Below the pieces are notes generated by a model that was given only the letters and a program-made list of their open reading frames with translations, made no database searches and had not been told where the DNA came from. The translations under genes and the position numbers were made by a program. A stretch of DNA of 13,036 nt from Phycisphaerae bacterium. Lineage in GTDB: Bacteria > Planctomycetota > Phycisphaerae > Phycisphaerales > Phycisphaeraceae. The stretch is from the NCBI GenBank assembly GCA_002688155.1, contig NZCH01000098.1:1-13036 (forward strand), given 5' to 3'. Below are positions 1 through 7,368 of this stretch, piece by piece; the stretch's first letter is position 1; every line of letters begins with the position of its first letter.

Positions 1-1144
1 AATCAAGGTCCTCGGGGCTGTGTGCTGCCGACAATTGCACGCGAATGCGTGCCTTGCCTTCGGGGACAACCGGAAACGAGAAGCCGATCACATACACGCC
101 TCGCTCAAGCATGGCGTCGGCGAAACGCGTCGCCACCACCGCGTCGCCGAGCATGATCGGCACGATCGGATGCTCGCCTGGCAGAATATCGAATCCGGCG
201 TCACCCATGCGCTCACGAAAGCGCCTCGTGTTGGACAGGAGCCGATCGCGCAATTCGTCCGACGACTCGAGCATGTCCAGCACCTTCAACGATGTTGCAA
301 CGATGACAGGCGCCACGGAGTTCGAAAACAGGTACGGACGCGAGCGCTGTCGCAACAACTCGATGATATCTTGCCGTCCCGACGTGTACCCGCCACTGGC
401 GCCGCCCAGCGCCTTGCCCAGCGTCCCGGTGATGATATCCACACGGCCCATGACGCCGCAATGCTCGTGCGTCCCCCGGCCTCGCGCGCCCATGAAGCCC
501 ACGGCGTGCGAATCGTCAACCATCACCAGCGCGTCATACTGGTCCGCCAGGTCGCACATCATTGCCAGGTTCGCGATGTACCCGTCCATTGAAAAAACAC
601 CATCCGTCACGATCAGTTTGAATCGCGCTCCCGCGGCGTCCGCTTCACGCAGTTGCGCCTCCAGGTCGGTCATGTCGCTGTTCCGATAGCGATAGCGTTT
701 CGCCTTGCACAGGCGGATGCCGTCGATGATGGACGCGTGGTTCAACTGATCGGAGATCACCGCGTCCTGTTTGTCCAGCAAGGTCTCGAACAGCCCGCCG
801 TTGGCGTCGAAGCACGACGAGTAGAGAATCGTGTCCTGCGTGCCGAGAAAATCGCTCAATCGTCGTTCAAGCAGTTTGTGCTGCTGCTGTGTGCCGCAGA
901 TAAACCGCGCGGACGACAGGCCGTAGCCCCATCGATCGAGCGCTTCATGTGCCGCGGCGATCACCTCCGGATGGCCCGAAAGGCCAAGGTAATTGTTGGC
1001 GCACAGGTTCAACACGTCAGGCCGATCGACCACGCTGGTTTGCGCATTCTGCGGCGTGGTGATCACACGCTCGGGTTTGTACAGGCCGGCTTTTCGAATG
1101 TCACTGAGTTCATTCGCGAGATGGGTTTTGATCGAATCGTGCAT
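1..1144 (-). CDS. kbl: Glycine C-acetyltransferase (2-amino-3-ketobutyrate CoA ligase), 3'-truncated by window edge
   Basis: This PLP-dependent enzyme of the alpha-oxoamine synthase family cleaves 2-amino-3-oxobutyrate with CoA to glycine and acetyl-CoA, the second step of threonine breakdown in the cytosol. Reading the minus strand from the ATG at 1144-1142 gives 381 residues with no stop before the window edge. E. coli Kbl has 398 residues, so roughly the last 15-20 are missing. Visible family motifs are LCANNYLGLSGHPEV (about 47-61), NHASIIDG (135-142), VDDSHAVGFMG (209-219) and TGTLGKALGGASGGY (239-253). K244 is the expected Schiff-base lysine, and D210 and H213 are the expected cofactor residues. 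The start is supported by a GAGGG Shine-Dalgarno sequence 9 bases upstream. It lies 78 bases downstream of tdh on the same strand, so the two probably form an operon. Related 8-amino-7-oxononanoate synthase is less likely because of the tdh neighbour and the close match to Kbl. Confidence 0.95.
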   Translation of the reverse strand, partial: MHDSIKTHLANELSDIRKAGLYKPERVITTPQNAQTSVVDRPDVLNLCANNYLGLSGHPEVIAAAHEALDRWGYGLSSARFICGTQQQHKLLERRLSDFLGTQDTILYSSCFDANGGLFETLLDKQDAVISDQLNHASIIDGIRLCKAKRYRYRNSDMTDLEAQLREADAAGARFKLIVTDGVFSMDGYIANLAMMCDLADQYDALVMVDDSHAVGFMGARGRGTHEHCGVMGRVDIITGTLGKALGGASGGYTSGRQDIIELLRQRSRPYLFSNSVAPVIVATSLKVLDMLESSDELRDRLLSNTRRFRERMGDAGFDILPGEHPIVPIMLGDAVVATRFADAMLERGVYVIGFSFPVVPEGKARIRVQLSAAHSPEDLD

Positions 1145-1153
1145 TGCCAGGTA

Positions 1154-1158
1154 CCCTC
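1154..1158 (-). promoter_or_regulatory. Shine-Dalgarno site of kbl
   Basis: GAGGG on the minus strand lies 9 bases before the ATG at 1144. It fixes the kbl start and shows that the gene has its own ribosome binding site although it follows tdh by only 78 bases. Confidence 0.65.
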
Positions 1159-1222
1159 AAGTGAACAATCGCATCCGCGAACAACTCGCATTCCGGCAAA
1201 CGGGGTGTTCAAACCGACGGCT

Positions 1223-2254
1223 TCACCCATCGGACCAATTCAGAATCACCTTCCCACACGCCCCGTCGCGCATGACGGCGAAGCCTTGTTCGTATTCGTC
1301 CCACGCGATCCGATGGGTGATGACGGGCGCTATGTCCAGACCGCTTTGAAGCATGGCCGTCATCTTGTACCAGGTTTCGTACATCTCGCGGCCGTATATG
1401 CCCTGGAGCGTGAGCATGTTGAACACGACGGTGTGCCAGTCAATGGTCATGTCGCGCTGTGGAATGCCGAGCATCGCAACTTTACCGCCATGGCACATGT
1501 TGGCGATCATGTCGCCCAGCGCTTGCGCATTGCCTGACATTTCCAGTCCGACATCGAAGCCTTCATCCATGCCAAGCTCACGCTGAATGGCGTTGATTGA
1601 TTCGTGCCGCACGTCGATCGCGCGCGTCGCGCCCATCGCGGCAGCGAGATCGAGCCTGTACGGATTGACATCGGTAACGACAACGTGCCGTGCGCCGGCG
1701 TGGCGTACGACGGCGGTCGCCATGCAGCCGATCGGCCCGGCGCCGGTGATCAGTACGTCCTCGCCCAGTACGTTGAACCGCAGGGCGGTATGTGCCGCGT
1801 TGCCGAACGGATCGAAGATCGCCTGTACGTCCCGATTCAGCGACTGGTCGTGAAACCAGACGTTGGTCTGTGGCAGCACGATGTACTCGGCGAACGCGCC
1901 GGGCCTGTTCACCCCGATGCCCTTCGTGTGCGCGCACAGATGCCGCCGGCCCGCCATGCAGTTGCGGCAATGGCCGCATACCACATGTCCCTCGCCCGAC
2001 ACGATGTCGCCGGCACTGAAATCGTGCACGTTCGACCCGGTTTCGGCAATGATGCCGACGAACTCGTGGCCGATCGTCATCGGCACGGGAATCGTACGTT
2101 GCGCCCACTCGTCCCATTCGTAAATGTGAAGGTCCGTCCCGCAGATGCCGGCACGCAGCACCTTGATCAGCACGTCGTTGATGCCGACCGTCGGCTCAGA
2201 AACGTCCTGGATCCAAAGTCCCGGTTCGCGTCGGCTCTTAACCAGTGCGTTCAT
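1223..2254 (-). CDS. tdh: L-threonine 3-dehydrogenase
   Basis: This zinc-dependent medium-chain dehydrogenase oxidises L-threonine with NAD+ to 2-amino-3-oxobutyrate, which Kbl, encoded next downstream, converts to glycine and acetyl-CoA. The protein has 343 residues; E. coli Tdh has 341. The N-terminal GroES-like domain carries the catalytic zinc site in GICGTDLHIYEWDEW (36-50; C38, T40, H43) and GHEFVG (62-67; H63, E64). The structural zinc cysteines are C93, C96, C99 and C107. The Rossmann domain begins with LITGAGPIGCMA (168-179). DPFGNAAHTAL (148-158), GIPQRDMTIDW and GIYGREMYETWYKM are typical of true threonine dehydrogenases as opposed to sorbitol or alcohol dehydrogenases. The ATG at 2254 fits the family N-terminus; upstream there is only a weak AAGG. 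The order tdh then kbl is the reverse of E. coli kbl-tdh. The gene diverges from ychF. Confidence 0.96.
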   Translation of the reverse strand: MNALVKSRREPGLWIQDVSEPTVGINDVLIKVLRAGICGTDLHIYEWDEWAQRTIPVPMTIGHEFVGIIAETGSNVHDFSAGDIVSGEGHVVCGHCRNCMAGRRHLCAHTKGIGVNRPGAFAEYIVLPQTNVWFHDQSLNRDVQAIFDPFGNAAHTALRFNVLGEDVLITGAGPIGCMATAVVRHAGARHVVVTDVNPYRLDLAAAMGATRAIDVRHESINAIQRELGMDEGFDVGLEMSGNAQALGDMIANMCHGGKVAMLGIPQRDMTIDWHTVVFNMLTLQGIYGREMYETWYKMTAMLQSGLDIAPVITHRIAWDEYEQGFAVMRDGACGKVILNWSDG

Positions 2255-2268
2255 CGTAGGGCCTTATG

Positions 2269-2306
2269 CCATGCCTGCCACGCATCGCAGCCGGCGGCGT
2301 GCATGG
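2269..2306. repeat. Bulged inverted repeat in the tdh/ychF divergent intergenic region
   Basis: CCATGC (2269-2274) followed after five bases by ACGC (2280-2283) can pair with GCGT (2297-2300) plus GCATGG (2301-2306). This makes a 10-bp stem with a 5-base bulge. It begins 15 bases upstream of the tdh start codon, so it would lie in the tdh leader or act as a DNA operator. No known regulator motif is recognised. In a 121-bp GC-rich gap the repeat could be chance. Confidence 0.25.
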
Positions 2307-2375
2307 TATCTCGCTTTGTTCACCAAGTCGCGGCCGGCTCGCTATCGCTCGCGAAGCACGGTAAAACATGACGTT

Positions 2376-3455
2376 ATGGAAGCAGGCATCATCGGCGTAC
2401 CGTACATCGGCAAGACAACCGTATTCAACGCGCTCACCGCGCTGGGTGTGTCCGGCGAAGCGTCGGCGAACAAGCCGAACATGGGCGTGGTGCATGTGCC
2501 TGATCCGCGGCTTTCAGTCATCCTCCAGTTCATCGAGACGAAAAAGGTGGTGCCGGCGTCGTGGCAACTGGTCGACGTGGCGGGCCTCGTCGCCGGGGCC
2601 AGCGAAGGCCAGGGCATGGGCAACAAGTTTCTCGGCAACGTGCGAAACGTTGACGCCCTGTTGCACGTGGTGCGCTGTTTTGAGGACGCCAACGTGCCGC
2701 ACGTCGATGGCAGCATCGATCCAGTACGGGATATCGAGCAGGTCGAAACCGAGTTGATGCTTTCGGACCTTGAGGTCGTTGAGAACTCGATTTCCAACGC
2801 CAAACGCCGCGCCCGTACGGGCGACAAAGAGGCCAGGCTGCGCCTCGAATTGATGGAGCAGTGTGAGGTTGCGCTTGGCGAAGGCAATCCGCTTTCGACG
2901 CTCGAACTGGATGCGGAACGAGAAAAGCTCCTGCGCAGTTTCGCCATGCTCACCGTCAAGCCAGTGCTGTACGTCGCCAACGTCGGCGAGGATGACCTGG
3001 CGGGCGACAACGCGCATGCGCGCACGATGGCCGAATTTTTGTCGTCGCGCGGCGGGCAGGTGGTGCCGATCTGCGCCAAGCTCGAAGCGGAACTGGCGGA
3101 ACTCGAAGGGCCGGAGCACGATGAGATGCTCGAAGCGATGGGACTGACTGAGCCGGCGCTGGCGGTCATCGCACGCGCGGCCTATCACCGGCTCGGGCTG
3201 CAAAGTTTCTTCACCGCAGGGCCCAAGGAGATCAAGGCCTGGACCGTTCCCATCGGCGCAACAGGCCCGCAGGCGGCGGGCGTTATTCACTCCGATTTCG
3301 AACGCGGCTTCATCCGCGTCGAAGTTTACGCCGTTGACGACCTGCAACAGTACAAGACCGAACAGGCGATCAAAGCCGCCGGTAAGTTACGCGTTGAAGG
3401 CAAAGAGTATGTCATGCACGATGGCGACGTGTGTCATTTTCTGTTTAATGTCTGA
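2376..3455 (+). CDS. ychF: Redox-regulated ATPase YchF (Obg-like ATPase, OLA1 family)
   Basis: YchF is a conserved P-loop NTPase of the Obg group that prefers ATP, binds ribosomes and affects translation and stress responses. The ATG at 2376 gives 359 residues (E. coli YchF has 363) and starts directly at the G-domain. Reading further upstream is possible in the same frame, but that 77-codon stretch shows no family similarity. Motifs: P-loop GVPYIGKTT (7-15), switch I NMGVVHVPDPRL (35-46), G3 DVAGLVAGASEGQGMGNKFL (67-86), a helical insert about 120-190, the YchF-specific nucleotide motif ANVGED with N202 and E205 in place of NKxD, and a C-terminal TGS domain from FFTAGPKEIKAW (278-289) to HFLFNV at the end. 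The P-loop departs from the usual GLPNVGKST, with Y for N, I for V and T for S. No clear Shine-Dalgarno precedes the start. It converges on the RDD gene with 31 bases between stops. Confidence 0.95.
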   Translation: MEAGIIGVPYIGKTTVFNALTALGVSGEASANKPNMGVVHVPDPRLSVILQFIETKKVVPASWQLVDVAGLVAGASEGQGMGNKFLGNVRNVDALLHVVRCFEDANVPHVDGSIDPVRDIEQVETELMLSDLEVVENSISNAKRRARTGDKEARLRLELMEQCEVALGEGNPLSTLELDAEREKLLRSFAMLTVKPVLYVANVGEDDLAGDNAHARTMAEFLSSRGGQVVPICAKLEAELAELEGPEHDEMLEAMGLTEPALAVIARAAYHRLGLQSFFTAGPKEIKAWTVPIGATGPQAAGVIHSDFERGFIRVEVYAVDDLQQYKTEQAIKAAGKLRVEGKEYVMHDGDVCHFLFNV

Positions 3456-3481
3456 CCAGAACGCCGACGCCCACATATCGC

Positions 3482-3502
3482 GGTGATCATTTTTTGATCA
3501 CC
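3482..3502. terminator. Perfect stem-loop between convergent ychF and the RDD gene (possible bidirectional terminator)
   Basis: GGTGATCA (3482-3489), a TTTTT loop (3490-3494) and TGATCACC (3495-3502) form a perfect 8-bp stem. It lies 26 bases after the ychF stop and includes the stop and last lysine codons of the RDD gene on the other strand. Neither side is followed by a T-tract, so it does not meet the full definition of an intrinsic terminator. Its position between convergent stops still suits termination or mRNA 3'-end protection. Confidence 0.4.
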
Positions 3503-4272
3503 AGGCAGCCCGCCACCATGTCGTGCAGGGCCTGTTTCTTTTTGGTAAACGCGACCATGATCCAGCCGATCAGCAGTGGGATGCTAGAGATAATCTTGCC
3601 GAAATGCCTGCCGGTGGCGCGGCCGAATGAAATGCGATGGCCGTTCAGGTCGGTCACCCGGATACCCAGTGCCAATTTGCCCGGCGTCGCTTGCCAACGC
3701 GAGCTTTCCATCAGCGCGTGGTAGAGCCAGATCCCGATGATGTTTATTATCCACGAGACAATGCTGATCAGCATTTCGTAATCCTGCATCTTCTGCTCGA
3801 CAAGACGGTTTATCGCCTGTTCGGATTGGACGCCGGATGACACAATGAGCGGCACGAGGACAATACATCCCAATAAACACGCCACCATCATCGCGGCGAT
3901 GGCGAGTATCAACTGGTCCAGAATATATGCCACCGCGCGTTTCCAGAATCCCGCGTAGGTCAGGGCACGCGGCATCGTTTGCCCATGTTGCACCGGATGC
4001 AAATACGTCGCACTGGCATCGTTGCCGGACGATACGTCGCGGGGCTCGGGGGCTTGTTGTGTTGTTATGTCGCCTGAAGGAAAAGTTGCATCCGGCCCGG
4101 ACGTAATAATCTGCGGCACCGTGCCCGCCGCGACCCAGTCGGGCATGCCTTCTGTCCAGACCAGGTCCGCGGGCCCAAGCAGGCCGGACGACGCACGCTC
4201 GCGCAGGACCGCTTCATCGACCGGGCCGACGGATTGGCCGTTTTCAACGTAGTGCCATTGACGTTCTGTCAT
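3487..4272 (-). CDS. GYF_2 domain and RDD-family membrane protein
   Basis: This is a 261-residue membrane protein of unknown precise function. Residues about 5-53 (QWHYVENGQSVGP, then DLVWTEGMPDWVAAG) match the GYF_2 (DUF4339) fold, usually a cytoplasmic peptide-binding module next to membrane proteins. A flexible, Ser/Pro/Asp-rich linker follows (54-104). Residues 105-261 match the RDD family: FWKRAVAYILDQLIL supplies the R (R112) and first D (D119), and ALHDMVAGCLVIKK near the C-terminus supplies the last D (D251). Hydrophobic segments lie at about 114-146, 168-187 and 226-243, and QATPGKLALGIRVTD (194-208) is the usual inter-helix loop. RDD proteins have been linked to transport in a few cases, but the substrate cannot be read here. 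It lies 65 bases downstream of the DegT-type aminotransferase on the same strand and may be cotranscribed, though a functional link is not shown. The start has no strong Shine-Dalgarno. Confidence 0.88.
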   Translation of the reverse strand: MTERQWHYVENGQSVGPVDEAVLRERASSGLLGPADLVWTEGMPDWVAAGTVPQIITSGPDATFPSGDITTQQAPEPRDVSSGNDASATYLHPVQHGQTMPRALTYAGFWKRAVAYILDQLILAIAAMMVACLLGCIVLVPLIVSSGVQSEQAINRLVEQKMQDYEMLISIVSWIINIIGIWLYHALMESSRWQATPGKLALGIRVTDLNGHRISFGRATGRHFGKIISSIPLLIGWIMVAFTKKKQALHDMVAGCLVIKK

Positions 4273-4337
4273 GGTGAGATTCCAATCCCGCGTGGCAGGA
4301 ACATGCGCTGTGATTGCAGGAAGTCACCGCCAGGGAA

Positions 4338-5525
4338 TCACGAATCCCGCTTAAGCAGATTTTCTCGCTGCAGCATCAGTTTCAGCGTCTGCACAACCAG
4401 TTCGACAGCCATGTCGTCCATCTGATTGTAAAACGGCAGGGCGATTGTGCGCTGGCTGACGGATTCAGCCACGGGCAGGTCGCCGGATCTGAACCCGAAC
4501 TGCTCCTGGTAGAACGATTGCAGGTGAATGCACGGGAAATAGTTGGCCGCGCCGATTTCGTGTCGGCGCATCCCGGTGATGATTCGGTCACGTTCGACGT
4601 GGGTGTACTGGTCGGTCAGCCGCACGACGAAGGCGAACCAGCTCAATTCGTCTGGTGCGCATGCCGGATCGACGTTGGGAAGAATCAGGTCCTGACAGTC
4701 CATGAGCCTTTGCATGTACGCCATTGCGACGCGCCGCCGCGCTTCGAGCAGTTCGTCAAGCCGCTCCATCTGCGCGATGCCCAGCGCACACGCGAGTTCA
4801 CTCAATCGGTAGTTGTAGCCCAGACACGTGTGGTTGAGCCACCCGGCCTGGAGGTTGCTGGACTGATCGTTGTCGGCTTCGGGCAGGTCGACGCGCCCCT
4901 GGTTGCGCATGATTCGGCAGGCGTCAGCCAATTGATCATCATCAGTCACGATCATGCCGCCTTCGCCTGTCGTGATCTGCTTGTTGGGATAGAACCCGAA
5001 GACTCCGGTGCGGCCGAACGACCCGGCCGGCCGGCCTCGATGACGGCCTCCCAGCGCTTCGCAGCAATCCTCGATCAGTGGAATTTCGCGCGCGCCGGCA
5101 ATCTGCGCCAGCCGGTCCATGTGCGTCGTGCTGCCGAATACCTCCACCGCGATGATCGCTTTGGTGCGGTTGGTGATGGCGGCTTCGACCTTGTGCGGGT
5201 CAACGTTAAGACTGCGCGGGTCGATGTCCACCAGGACCGGCTTGGCGCCCACGTACATAATGCAGTTCGCCGACGCGATGAACGAAAACGTGGTGGTGAC
5301 CACCTCGTCACCTGGGCCGATGTCCAACGCGCGCAGCACCAGGTGTAAACCCGCGGTGCCACAACTCACCGCCACGCCGTGGCGGCGCTCGCAGCGCCCG
5401 GCGACCATCTCTTCAAACCGAGCCAGGCGCGGGCCCATGCTCAGCCGGCCCGATCGCAGCGCGTCAACCACCGCGCGAACTTCATGTTCCGTAATATCGG
5501 GTTGGCTAAGTGGGATGACGGACAT
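4338..5525 (-). CDS. DegT/DnrJ/EryC1/StrS family PLP-dependent sugar aminotransferase
   Basis: Enzymes of this family transfer an amino group, usually from glutamate, to a keto group on a nucleotide-linked sugar, making amino sugars for O-antigen, capsule or other glycans. The 395-residue length is normal. It starts with PLSQPDITEHEVRAVVDALR (5-24), typical of the family. SCGTAGLHLVLRAL (54-67) binds cofactor phosphate. EDCCEALGG (152-160) contains the aspartate D153 that contacts the pyridine ring. FGFYPNKQITTGEGGMIVTD (176-195) carries the Schiff-base lysine K182. The C-terminal part, with NYRLSELACALGIAQMERLD and the IHLQSFYQEQFG region, is also normal. The sequence does not decide between 4-amino and 3-amino sugar products, so no gene symbol is given. 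The ATG at 5525 fits the family N-terminus but has only a weak Shine-Dalgarno. No other nucleotide-sugar gene adjoins it; the nearest glycan genes are about 5 kb away, beyond 10.3 kb. Confidence 0.93.
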   Translation of the reverse strand: MSVIPLSQPDITEHEVRAVVDALRSGRLSMGPRLARFEEMVAGRCERRHGVAVSCGTAGLHLVLRALDIGPGDEVVTTTFSFIASANCIMYVGAKPVLVDIDPRSLNVDPHKVEAAITNRTKAIIAVEVFGSTTHMDRLAQIAGAREIPLIEDCCEALGGRHRGRPAGSFGRTGVFGFYPNKQITTGEGGMIVTDDDQLADACRIMRNQGRVDLPEADNDQSSNLQAGWLNHTCLGYNYRLSELACALGIAQMERLDELLEARRRVAMAYMQRLMDCQDLILPNVDPACAPDELSWFAFVVRLTDQYTHVERDRIITGMRRHEIGAANYFPCIHLQSFYQEQFGFRSGDLPVAESVSQRTIALPFYNQMDDMAVELVVQTLKLMLQRENLLKRDS

Positions 5526-5671
5526 GCGGACTCGTAATGCAATGGTGGTGGTGTTCTCTTATCGAAGCACACAAGTATCCGGAAACCCAGACCGCCGACC
5601 GTGAAGAGAGTGACAAAATACACACGCTCATCGCGAATCGGCTGTGCCGCACGTGTTTCTGATGCGCGGAA

Positions 5672-7183
5672 TCATTCTTGAATTGCCCTGGTTATCGCGA
5701 CGTCGATCTGTCCGGTATGCGCCAAGTATAGCCATGCCGCCTGCATGCGCAGCGGTCGCGGGTATGCACCGCCGCCACGAACCAGAAGCGACAGTTCATC
5801 GAGTTGGGTATCGGTCAATGTGCTTTGATGACGGGCTCGCAGTACCAGCGCAAGTCCCTGTGTGGCGTGATCGGTGAAGGTCACAGTCGGAGCGATCACG
5901 CGCCCCAGGCTTTGCCCATGCGACAGGTTCAACCCCAGCAGCAGCACCTGCTTGAACGTCGCTCCGGTTTCCCGATCAGCGATGACCGGCTTGAGAATCT
6001 CAACTGCGAAGTCCGAGTCTTCGTTTGCAAGCATCGCCGTGGCGGACTTGGTCAACTCCAGGCGTACCTGCAGGTTGTCACTGGGCGGAATCTTTGCCTC
6101 GAAGATCGCGTGGCGGAGGATTTCGCGGCGATCTGTCGGGGACGCGTGCTGCCTGGCGTAGCCAAGAAGCCATTGGTTGGTGAACTTGTACTGCCCCCGC
6201 GCCAATTCGAGCATTGCGTCGGGGATTGCGGACTTGCGTGTTACCGCGCGGCCGGCAACGCCCATTTTCTGCAGTAGTTCATTATCGTCAGCAAGTAGCG
6301 GCTCGAACACCCGGTCCGGTGTCCATGGCAACGCCTGCAAGGCGACCAGGCCCAGCCGCAATCGCTGCGCCAGATCCTGTGCAGCTGCATATTGTTTCAA
6401 GAACGCGGATGGTCCGCCCGGTGTGCCCAGACGCAGCGCCGTCATCAAGGCGAGCGCGTGCGTGTTGCGCTCGGAATCCGACTCGTTGACGATTGTCATG
6501 GCCCACGGGCCTGCCTGATCGAAGCCGCCCGCGAACGCTTTGCGGAGCAACGTCCGCTGGACCAGTTCTTTTTCCCTGGCGTCTGACTGATTCAGTTCGA
6601 TCAGCGGTTGCAGGCCATCGGGTTGTCCCAACTGCATCATGAGCAAACCCGCGATCGCCCGCCGACCGATTATTGCCGATTTGCGTGCATCGTCGAGCAA
6701 CTGACCGTCTTGAAACTGTCCGAGCCCGACCAACTGCGTTGCGAGCACGAGTTTGGTTGATACGTCGGTACCCGGCGCCGCCATCAGTTCCTCCATCTGA
6801 TGCACAGGCAGCAGGTCGGCATCCATCGCCGCGCTCAAACAGTGAACGCGCACGCCCGCCTCATCCAGTCCCGCGATGCGCACCAGATCCATCTCGCGCT
6901 GCGGGTGAATCTGCGCCAGCCCGAGCAGGCCCTGAATCTGCAGATGCGGATGTTTCGCTTGCGCCAGTTCGATCAGAATTGGCTTCATTTTCGGGTCGCG
7001 CATCCGACGCAGCGCAGCGATCAGGTCACGCTGGCGGTTGTCGCGGTGCATGCGCATCGCTTGACTTAACAGGTCTGCAGCCGCCTCGACCGTGTGATCA
7101 TTCTCTCTGGGTAATGCGTGTGATGACGGCGCGTACCACGCGACGATCGCGATGGCCGCGACGAAAATGAAACGCCGAAACAT
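5672..7183 (-). CDS. Exported alpha-helical repeat (HEAT-like) protein of unknown function
   Basis: I do not recognise a named family. From the ATG at 7183 the protein has 503 residues. Its first 23 (MFRRFIFVAAIAIVAWYAPS, then SHA) look like a Sec signal peptide: two arginines, a hydrophobic core and an SHA-type cleavage site before LPREND. There is no lipobox cysteine, so it is probably periplasmic or secreted. The rest is rich in Ala, Leu, Gln and Arg and reads as successive amphipathic helix pairs, for example LIAALRRMRDPKMKPILIEL, then HPHLQIQGLLGLAQIHP, then TDVSTKLVLATQLVGLGQF. This pattern is typical of HEAT or TPR-like solenoids that scaffold protein contacts. No catalytic motif is visible. 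A TTG at 7201 would add six residues in front, but ATG at the signal peptide is preferred; neither has a Shine-Dalgarno. It lies 146 bases upstream of the aminotransferase and is divergent from hisC. Confidence 0.75.
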   Translation of the reverse strand: MFRRFIFVAAIAIVAWYAPSSHALPRENDHTVEAAADLLSQAMRMHRDNRQRDLIAALRRMRDPKMKPILIELAQAKHPHLQIQGLLGLAQIHPQREMDLVRIAGLDEAGVRVHCLSAAMDADLLPVHQMEELMAAPGTDVSTKLVLATQLVGLGQFQDGQLLDDARKSAIIGRRAIAGLLMMQLGQPDGLQPLIELNQSDAREKELVQRTLLRKAFAGGFDQAGPWAMTIVNESDSERNTHALALMTALRLGTPGGPSAFLKQYAAAQDLAQRLRLGLVALQALPWTPDRVFEPLLADDNELLQKMGVAGRAVTRKSAIPDAMLELARGQYKFTNQWLLGYARQHASPTDRREILRHAIFEAKIPPSDNLQVRLELTKSATAMLANEDSDFAVEILKPVIADRETGATFKQVLLLGLNLSHGQSLGRVIAPTVTFTDHATQGLALVLRARHQSTLTDTQLDELSLLVRGGGAYPRPLRMQAAWLYLAHTGQIDVAITRAIQE

Positions 7184-7368
7184 GCAGACAGTGTATGGCA
7201 ATCAACAGCGCGATGCGAGGGCATTGGTCGTTGCCGATCGACGGGGCCAGTGCCTCTGCGGTTCTGCAGCTACACTGCCTGTGCAGATTCATCGCTTGTT
7301 TTGCAGGTGGAGTTTTGGATGTCTTGAAACTTGCGGTTCACGCCACTGTGCGTACCATCACCGTGCCT

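Noticed and set aside
653..1537. 294-codon plus-strand open frame across kbl and tdh
   Set aside because: It spans the coding regions of two well-supported minus-strand genes and has no domain likeness.
1223..2371. Long open frames on the plus strand opposite tdh (for example 1604-2371)
   Set aside because: They are antisense shadows in GC-rich DNA. The minus-strand tdh frame has full family motifs, and the plus-strand products are Arg/Ala/His-rich with no recognisable domain.
2342..3347. Two long minus-strand open frames opposite ychF
   Set aside because: The plus-strand YchF frame has every G-domain and TGS motif. The opposite frames are Ser/Arg- or Val/Asp-rich shadows.
4314..5348. 344-codon plus-strand open frame opposite the DegT-type aminotransferase
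   Set aside because: The minus-strand frame carries the full aminotransferase motif set. The plus frame has no recognisable motif.
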